Origin: Ascidia mentula
Lineage: Eukaryota; Chordata; Ascidiacea; Phlebobranchia; Ascidiidae
Assembly (NCBI GenBank): GCA_947561715.1
Contig: OX387204.1
Location: 17,117,001 to 17,181,000 of the forward strand
Direction: 5' to 3'
Length of the DNA: 64,000 bases
The notes under the pieces were generated by a model. It searched no databases. It saw nothing but the letters and a program-made list of their open reading frames with translations, and was not told the origin of the DNA. Of the stretch, positions 56,457-64,000 are shown one piece after another. Both the position numbers and the translations under genes were made by a program. The stretch's first letter is position 1, and every line of letters starts with the position of its first letter.

Positions 56457-59400
56457 TGCAACCGGTTCCCAATGCCTTCACCATGACGTCACGAGATGCG
56501 ACGAGATCAACAAACAATTGTTTGTCGATCAGCTGTTAATTGTATCCGCTAGCGAAAATTCAGCGTGCCTCGTTTTCAGAGCTCTTGAAAAGCATAAACA
56601 TACAAAGACTTGGTACATCGTGCGTTCGTATTGCCCCTCGCTTGACCCTTTCCAATAAGTTGGATTTGCAAAGTTGGGAGTATTTAGGGTCAAGGTCTTC
56701 GGTGACCTGAATACCCAGCATTGACCTGATTGCGTGTGGATTGTTTTCGAGCATGGAGCACTGACATGTTCGAGTAGGTAGTTGCTATCTTTATCACAAG
56801 ACCGATGTGTCGGATTTTTTGTCGATCGGCATGTTTTGTCGGGCCACTTGTTCGACCTCTGTTTGAATCGACCCAGCAAACGTTACCTTAAAGTTTCTGG
56901 ACTTTGCAGTCACATTACAGTTGCAGTAATTACAATGGCGAACACGTCTCTTTTTGCTACGAAAGCAAAACGCTTTTGGGCTTGGGCAACAAACCTCAAC
57001 GTCTTGGTTAGATTTGACGTTTAATCGTTCAAGACTCCTGTCTGTAAATTCGATTGGTGGGCCACAAGATCTTAGGTGACTGAGGTCGCGCATGGATCGT
57101 TAACATATAGTATTGCTGTGTTTGAGTAGGTAAACGATCTGTATCACAGGTCGAATGGTGTATCGCGACGGACGCTGTCTAAATGGATTTTAATGACATT
57201 ACGCTGGTCACTTAGTTAATTTTCTGTTGATCGCCATGTTTTGTCGGTCACTTGTTTCCTTTTTGCAAAATTCGGGACAAAATAGTCATATAGCTGTATG
57301 TACCAGGGATAGTTAGCATGCCAGCGAATACGATCGAGAAGAAAACGTTCGATTTGGGTCGAGTTTTCGCAAAGTAGTTTGCATATATTTGTCTTGCGAT
57401 CATGAAATATATTTTCCAAATACAAAACAAAATCAGACGCCATTGATCAGTTATAGTAAAACTACGTATTGGCCACCCTAAGGTGTAACATACATTCGTA
57501 TACTGATGATGTCCAGATCTAGGCGTAATAACCAAGCGGTTTGGCATTGCAAAGTACACGAATCATCGCTTACATTGCCTGCTATTGGTCCTAATTATGT
57601 ATCTTGTAACCTTACCCATGACATCAGCAAAACGAGAGGATTGAAGTAATGCGTGGAGTTTTAGGTGTCATTATTGAAGCTGTGTCTGTGACAATTGATA
57701 TTCCACCTAGGTTGCGTTTCTTGGTCGTAATTGTTCAGGAATGCGCTTACAGTGCAAGTAACATGGTCATGGCAACTTTGCGTAAAACTAATGGTTTATC
57801 CGCAATAAACATATTTCCAAGTATTTCGGTTCTACGACCAAAAATCGTAAACCTGCGGCGACCAAAAATTGTAAACCTTTTGCGTTGTAGCGAAATTGAC
57901 GCCACGTAAGGCGCTCGTGTCAAAACAATGCATTGTTTACATAGGAGAAGGCACCTTATATTGCAGATATCGAATAGTTTCAAACATAGGAGAATCCACA
58001 AATTATGGTACCTCAAAGGTCGGGACAAGGTTTTACATCATACAAAAATATGTCTCTGTGACGTCACAAATTCATTGCTTATCTGCCCCGAATTATGGGA
58101 AGACGAAAGGGTATAGCAGCAACGACACTAATCTGTACTTCGATAAGACGGAGATGATGCGTTTCTTTGCTCAGTGACATTACATGACGTAATTTTGTGT
58201 GTGATGTCACAACTTTAACCTTATTTTTGTGTTGGGCAAATGCCTGGGATACTCTAGCTGAGGCTAATCGCGCACGCGGTTCACCATTAATTTAACGTCA
58301 TGGTCGTGTAGTGTCGTTGTTGGTCCATCTGATGAATTGTTTCCTAATGCCTTCACGATGACATCACTGGAGAGGCGACGAGATCAACAACAATTGTGTT
58401 TCGATCAGTTGTTAATTGTATCCGCTGGCGAAAATTCGGCATGCCTCGTTTTGAGAGTTCACTCGTTGGTTGAAAGGCACATACACACATACATACAAAG
58501 ACTTCGGTACATCGTGCGTTTTTATTTCCCTTCGCATGACTTTTCAAAGATATGCAATGCACTCGTATGGTGCTTTTACCGTTGGAACAACAGTCGCAAA
58601 ATATTTATCCTATGTATTATTCGCTTGTAATAGATTGTCACGACTTGTGCGTTGTTTTCAATTGTTGTGCCATTTCAAGAAAATGCTACATGTCACTAAC
58701 ATCAAAATACTTCATGTCACTAACATCAAAATACTTCATGCCACTAACATCAAAATGCTACATGTCACTAACATCGGAATGCTACATGTCACTAACATCG
58801 AAATGCTGTATGGCACTAAAATCAAAATGTTACATGTCACGAACATCAAAGTGCGCAAGTGCGGCTTAACGCACCTTCTGTTTTGTATTTGCCCGCTTCC
58901 GTTTCAGAACACCAATATTCCATACAATGGTAAAATACAACGAACAAAATCCTGGTGGTCTACGAAGCGGCACGCAAGTTCAACGAAACGCGATGTGATT
59001 AAACTATGCTAGGCAATTCGCTTGTTTTGCAGATGTCATAGATAGGCAAGATACAAAGTTAGGACAAATCGCGGGCAATACAAGCGATTAATCGTGGTAC
59101 TTGTTCATCTTGATTCATGACATAACCTATGTATTTGATTCATGACATAACCTATTTACACTTTGCCACAAGTTTCATTTCATACGAATAGAAATATGTC
59201 ATTGAAATTGCATCATGTTCGTCGTTATTTTTGCTTGCAGTAGAGGTCATGACGATGCTGAGTTCTGACGTTGATTCCTGTGAGAATGTAAACCTCCCCA
59301 TGCGCATTTCACATGTCCGCCTAAAGGGTTAAACCTTATTTTGCCAAGTCACGCGCTGTCGCGTTCAATTGTGTCCAACTGAAAATTGTCTTGTAAATTG

Positions 59401-60273
59401 AGAGTGATGCAACAAGAATCTACCAAATGTCTTAGCAACGCCAAACCGCCTGGTTATAGTCACCCTGGATCTGGATTCATCATTAAAATAATGTACGTTA
59501 CATATCACGGTTTGACAATACGTTGATCAAGATTGATCAACCGATCGTTTAACTGGAAGATCGCGTCTGATTTTGTTGTGATTTTCGCGAATATATTTCA
59601 GTATCGTAAGGCGACTAACCGCAAACTACTTTGCGAAACTCGACACAAATCGAACGTTTTCCTGACGATCGTATTCGCTGCCATGTTGACCATCCCTGGT
59701 ACATATCGCTACATGGCCAGAAAGTCGCAAAAAAGGAAACAAGTGGCCTACAAAACATGGCGATAGACGGGAAATCAGCCCAGACAACTTGAACAGGACA
59801 TGACCAGCGTGATGTCATTAAAATTATGAATCCAGACAGCATCCCGCCGCGATGTATCCTATCGGTCGTGTGATGCTGATAGCAAATTAACCGACAGTTC
59901 TCTATATGCCCGAAAACAATCCACACGCAACCTGAGTCGCCGAAGACCTTGACTCTGAATACACTCAGCATTGCAAATCCATCGTACAAGCAAGGGTCAA
60001 GCGAGGCCAGTAAGAACGTACGGCTAACCGAAACGCCGATTCTGGCGAGAGACGTAAGGATGTACAAAAGTCTTTGTATGTATGTTCCTTTCTTTAGGTC
60101 TTTAAGCGCCCATATTGCAGTAACTAAAAACATGCTGCTAATTGTTGTCAGCAAGTTTAACCGCCTATAACTTTATTTCTATAGACGCAAGACGAAAACC
60201 TATACTGCGCGCTTAAACGTTCGCAAACTGAAACGCTCGCATTCAAGCCCCACCTGTGATTTACTACAACGAT
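56457..60273 (+). repeat. Left arm of the large inverted repeat
   Basis: The stretch from about 57222 to 60273 is found in reverse complement at 60812-64000, with roughly nine in ten bases matching where I compared and several insertions. The part before 57222 should pair with DNA beyond the window. Short frames, such as the 93-residue one at 57747-58028, are mirrored in the other arm but show no domain, so I do not call genes. Confidence 0.8.
58680..58854 (+). repeat. 24-bp minisatellite in the left arm
   Basis: About 7.3 copies of AAAATGCTACATGTCACTAA plus CATC, with point variation. The mirrored array in the right arm (62073-62155) has about 3.5 copies. Confidence 0.9.
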
Positions 60274-60811
60274 GCTTCTCAGTTTGAAAACGTAAATTTG
60301 TATTCGGATGATTTGCGTGGTAATGATTTATTTGCGGAGCGATTTGTATCGGATTTGTGAGTACACGGACATGATTTATTTCTGGGTGTTTTGTGTCTGA
60401 CAAAATCCCGTGACAAGGCGCAACATATTCTGTGACGATAAAATACTCTGTTGTACAATGTGTCGGCTTCCCCCCAACCTAAAATTTTTTATTAAATTTA
60501 ATTTAATTTTGATAAATTTAATTCAAAATTTTTTATATAAAATTTTTTCTAAATTTAATTCAAAATTTTTTAAATTTTTCTAAATTAAAAAACAAATTAC
60601 CAAAAAAAAAATAGCCAAGTTTAACGTGGGCACGCCATTGGCGTGCCACGGTTAAATTGAGCGGGGAGTAAAAGACCCGACCTATACAAAGAAAAAAAAT
60701 TAGGACATTTGGGAGTCACGCATCTGAAAGGGTCTGCATGTTAGAGAAACAAGCGAATCCGGTATCTATCGGATTCGTCAATCTCGCGAATCGCACCAAA
60801 CTGATGAATAT
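60274..60811. other. Polinton core remnant between the inverted arms
   Basis: 60290-60360 match the end of the protease gene (compare 8752-8822). 60361-60600 match the AT-rich spacer, and about 60690-60800 match the end of the leftward gene at 9175-9290. This is the convergence point of the two Polinton gene blocks and the only recognisable genic part. A separate short hairpin, GTGGGCACGCC...GGCGTGCCAC, is seen near 60627-60645. Confidence 0.8.
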
Positions 60812-62072
60812 ATCGTTGTAGTAAATCACAGGTGGGGCTTGAATGCGAGCGTTTCAGTTTGCGAACGTTTAAGCGCGCAGTAGGGTTTCGTCCAGCGTCT
60901 ACAGAAATATAGTTATGATAATAATTAGCAGCATGTTTTTAATTACTGCAAAATGGGCGTGGCGCTTAAAGACAAATAAAGACTTTTGTACATCCTTACG
61001 TCTCTTGCCAGGATCGGCGTTGCGGTTAGCCGTACGTTCTTACTGGTCTCACTTGACCCTTGCTTGTACGATGGATTTGCAATGTTGAGTGTATTCAGGG
61101 TCAAGGTCTTCGGCGACTCAGGTTGCGTGTGGATTGTTCTCGGGCATATAGCGAACTGTCGATTAATTTGCTATCAGCATCACACGGCCGATAGCATACA
61201 TCGCGGCGGGATGCTGTCTGAATGGATTCATACTTTTAATGGCATCACGCTGGTCGTGTCCTGTTCAAGTTGTTTGGACTGATAAATCTCCATGTTTTGT
61301 CGACCACTTGTTTCCTTTTTGCGGCTTCCGGGGCCAAATACTCATGCAACGATATGTACCAGAGATGGTCAACATGTCAGCGAATACCATCGACAAGAAA
61401 ACATTCGTTTTGGTTCGAGTTTCGCAAAATTGTTTGCGAATAGTCGCCTCACGATACTGAAATATATTCGCGAAAATCACAACAAAATCAGACGCGATCG
61501 TCCAGTTAAACGATCGGCTGATCAATCGTGATCGACGTATTGGCAACCCGTAATGTGTAACGTACATTCTTTTGGTTATGATGTCCAGATCCAGGGCGAC
61601 TTACCAGGCGGTTTGGCGTTGCTAAGACATTTGGTAGTTGCCTGTTGCATTACTCTCAATTTACAAGACAATTTTCAGTTGGACAGAATTGAACGCGACA
61701 GCGCGTGATTTGTCAAAATGAGGTTTAACCCTTTAGGCGGTCATTCCAAAATGGGCATTGAGAGATTTACATTCTCACAGGAATCAACGTCAGAATTCAG
61801 CATCGTCATGACCTTTACGGCAAGCAAAAACAACCTCGAACATGATGCAATTTCAATGACATGTTTCTATTCGTAGCAAATGAAACTTGTGGTAAAGGGT
61901 AATTAATACATAGGTTATGTCATGAATCAAGATGAGTAAGTACGACGATTAATCGTTTGTATTGCCCGTGATTTGTCCTAACTTCGTATCTTGCCTATTT
62001 ATCACATCTGCAAAACAAGCGAATTACCCAGTATAGTTTAATCACATCGCGTTTTTTTTTTAACTTGCGTGT

Positions 62073-62155
62073 AGCATTTTGGTGTTAGTGACATGTAGCA
62101 TTTTGATTTTAGTGACCTGTAGCATTATGATGTTAGTGACATGTAGCATTTATGA
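62073..62155 (-). repeat. 24-bp minisatellite in the right arm
   Basis: About 3.5 copies of the same unit as at 58680, in reverse complement. Confidence 0.85.
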
Positions 62156-62934
62156 GAAATGGCACAACAATTGAAAAAACACGCAAGTTGTGACAATCTA
62201 TTACAAGCGAATAATACACAAGGTAAATATTTTGCGACTGTTGTTCCAACGGTAAAAGCACCATACGAGTGCATTGCATATCTTTGAAAAGTCAAGCGAA
62301 GGGAAATAAAAACGCACGATGTACCGAAGTCTTTGTATGTATGTGTGTATGTGCCTTTCAACCAACGAGTGAACTCTCAAAACGAGGCATGCCGAATTTT
62401 CGCCAGCGGATACAATTAACAACTGATCGACACACAGTTGTTTGTTGATCTCGTCGCCTCTCGCGGATTGTCACCGTGAAGGCATTAGGAAACAATTCAC
62501 CAGATGGACCCACAGCGACACTACACGACCATGACGTTAAATTAATGGTGAACCGAGTGCGCGATTAGCGTCAGCTATCAAAGCTTGAAAATATGTAAAG
62601 CAAGCTGCAACATATTAATCCCACACCACGACGACACTAAATTGACTTGTTTGCTGCCGCGAAAAACTGTGGAAATACCAACAAACGTCGTAAAAACTTC
62701 GTTTCTACTGTCAACCAGGTCGTAAGCAGAGCATAAACATTATGTTTAGGGCCTGAAATATTTTTGAATATCCCAGGCACTTGCACACATTAAAACTAAG
62801 TAATAGCACTGATTACAAAATGTACGGCATGCTCTTTATTTCATGCGATAAATTACACTTTGAATCGACAAGAGTCCTGCCATATGGCACGCCACGACCA
62901 CAGATGCAAGACACTTAATTGAAAAGAAACTTTT

Positions 62935-63125
62935 AAGGGTATTTCTGAACATTTGCGAGCAAGAAACGCAACAACAGAAGTTGGGATATGAATTGTCACA
63001 GTGGTTAAAAATAACACCTGAGCTTAACGCATTACTTCAATCCGCTCGTTTTGCGGATGTCATCGATAAGGTTACAAAAAACATAATTAGGACATATCGC
63101 AAGCAATACAAGCGATTATTCGTAT
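62935..63125. repeat. Direct repeat inside the right arm, first copy
   Basis: Imperfectly repeated at 63475-63665 (shift about 540 bases). Shared blocks include GCAAGAAACGCAAC-like and GGTTACAA..ACATAATTAGGA stretches, and the same motif returns at 57570-57720 in the left arm. Confidence 0.6.
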
Positions 63126-64000
63126 ACTTGTTCAACTTGATTCCGGATGAATTTGTGACGTCACAGGGACATATTTTTGTATGATGTAAAACCTTGTCCC
63201 GACCTTTGAGGTACCATAATTTGTGGATTCTCCTATGTTTGAAACTATTCGATATCTGCAATATAAGGTACCTTCGCCTATGTAAACAATGCATTGTTTT
63301 GACACGAGCGCCTTACGTGGCGTCAATTTCGCTACAACGCAAAAGGTTTACAATTTTTGGTCGCCGCAGGTTTACGATTTTTGGTCGTAGAACCGAAATA
63401 CTTGGAAATATGTTTATTGCGGATAAACCATTAGTTTTACGCAAAGTTGCCATGACCATGTTACTTGCACTTTAAGCGCATTCCTGAACAATTACGACCA
63501 AGAAACGCAACATAGGTGGAATATCAATTGTCACAGACACAGCTTCAATAATGACACATAAAACTCCACGCATTACATCAATCCTCTCGTTTTGCTAATG
63601 TCATGGGTAAGGTTACAAGATACATAATTAGGACCAATAGCAGGCAATGCAAGCGATGATTCGTGTACTTTGCAATGCCAAACCGCTTGGTTATTCCGCC
63701 TAGATCTGGACATCATCAGTATACGAATGTATGTTACACCTTAGGGTGGCCAATACGTAGTTTTACTATAACTGATCAATGGCGTCTGATTTTGTTTTGT
63801 CTTTGGAAATTATATTTCATGATCGCAAGACAACTATATGCAAACTACTTTGCGAAAACTCGACCCAAATCGAACGTTTTCTTCTCGATCGTATTCGCTG
63901 GCATGCTAACTATCCCTGGTACATACAGCTATATGACTATTTTGTCCCGAATTTTGCAAAAAGGAAACAAGTTACCGAAAAGACATGGCGATCAACAGAA

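Larger units (their letters stand above)
56098..64000. mobile_element. Polinton-derived element with very long inverted arms (partial)
   Basis: The left end is AGTAGTAAAGG and about 359 bp match Polinton 1's terminal repeat. The interior (56457 onward) is mostly non-coding inverted arms around a core at about 60274-60811, which keeps only the end of the protease gene, the AT-rich spacer and the end of the convergent leftward gene. All other Polinton genes are missing in what is visible, so this is a broken, probably non-autonomous derivative. Its right end is outside the window. The arms have diverged from each other, so it looks older inside than Polinton 1. Confidence 0.75.
60812..64000 (-). 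repeat. Right arm of the large inverted repeat (continues past the window)
   Basis: It mirrors the left arm outward from the core. A stretch of about 62575-63150 is not matched by the shorter left-arm counterpart (58076-58250); part of it is a direct repeat of the neighbouring 63475-63665 segment. Confidence 0.8.

Noticed and set aside
58680-58854. Possible CRISPR array
   Set aside because: The 24-bp units are contiguous with no unique spacers; this is a tandem minisatellite in animal DNA.
58470-59012. 180-residue frame with repeated MLHVTNIK units
   Set aside because: The repeats are the translation of the 24-bp minisatellite; the other frame gives an equally repetitive peptide.
59615-60154. 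179-residue frame in the left arm, partly mirrored in the right arm
   Set aside because: It is compatible with chance in inverted-repeat DNA: no domain, and the mirrored frame ends differently.

Overview
This looks like metazoan nuclear DNA. Genes are split into many short exons with AT-rich introns, and the encoded proteins are receptors combining a C-type lectin domain (CLECT), immunoglobulin (Ig) domains and a tyrosine phosphatase (PTP). Compact introns, this domain mix and Polinton elements fit an invertebrate chordate such as an ascidian (Ciona-like), but the species is a guess.

Layout. (1) 1-21567: receptor gene 1, carrying stop codons and split by a near-complete Polinton (Polinton 1, 1556-16966) with a 6-bp target duplication GACCGG inside its main CLECT exon. 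(2) 23473-28982: gene 2, whose exons I can join in one frame of about 1,015-1,020 codons: signal peptide, CLECT, four Ig-like domains, membrane span, one PTP domain. (3) 30552-38533: gene 3, a longer class: CLECT, seven Ig-like domains, membrane span, a PTP domain with all key residues, then a degenerate second PTP domain. (4) 38534-41515: relics, including a reversed CLECT exon, a possible CUB exon, and a CLECT exon fragment fused to remains of a PTP gene. (5) 42074-47592: gene 4, a chimera with a gene-1-like 5' part and a gene-2-identical 3' part. (6) 49162-56097: gene 5, a near copy of gene 3, cut where a second Polinton-type element begins. (7) 56098 to the window end: that element, with a Polinton terminus, multi-kilobase inverted arms and only about 0.5 kb of Polinton core between them.

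How the parts fit. The five genes are tandem paralogs. Bases 24811-37486 recur at 43421-56097 (18,610-base shift, at or near identity for the first 9 kb), best explained by unequal crossing-over in an Ig exon, which also made chimeric gene 4. Genes 1, 2 and 4 have Gly in place of the catalytic Asp of the WPD loop, so their PTP domain is probably weak or inactive; genes 3 and 5 keep WPD and the full signature loop. A cluster of lectin/Ig receptors signalling through active and apparently inactive phosphatases, reshaped by crossing-over, conversion and Polinton insertion, resembles the way immune or self/non-self receptor families evolve. That role is inference; nothing here proves a ligand or function.
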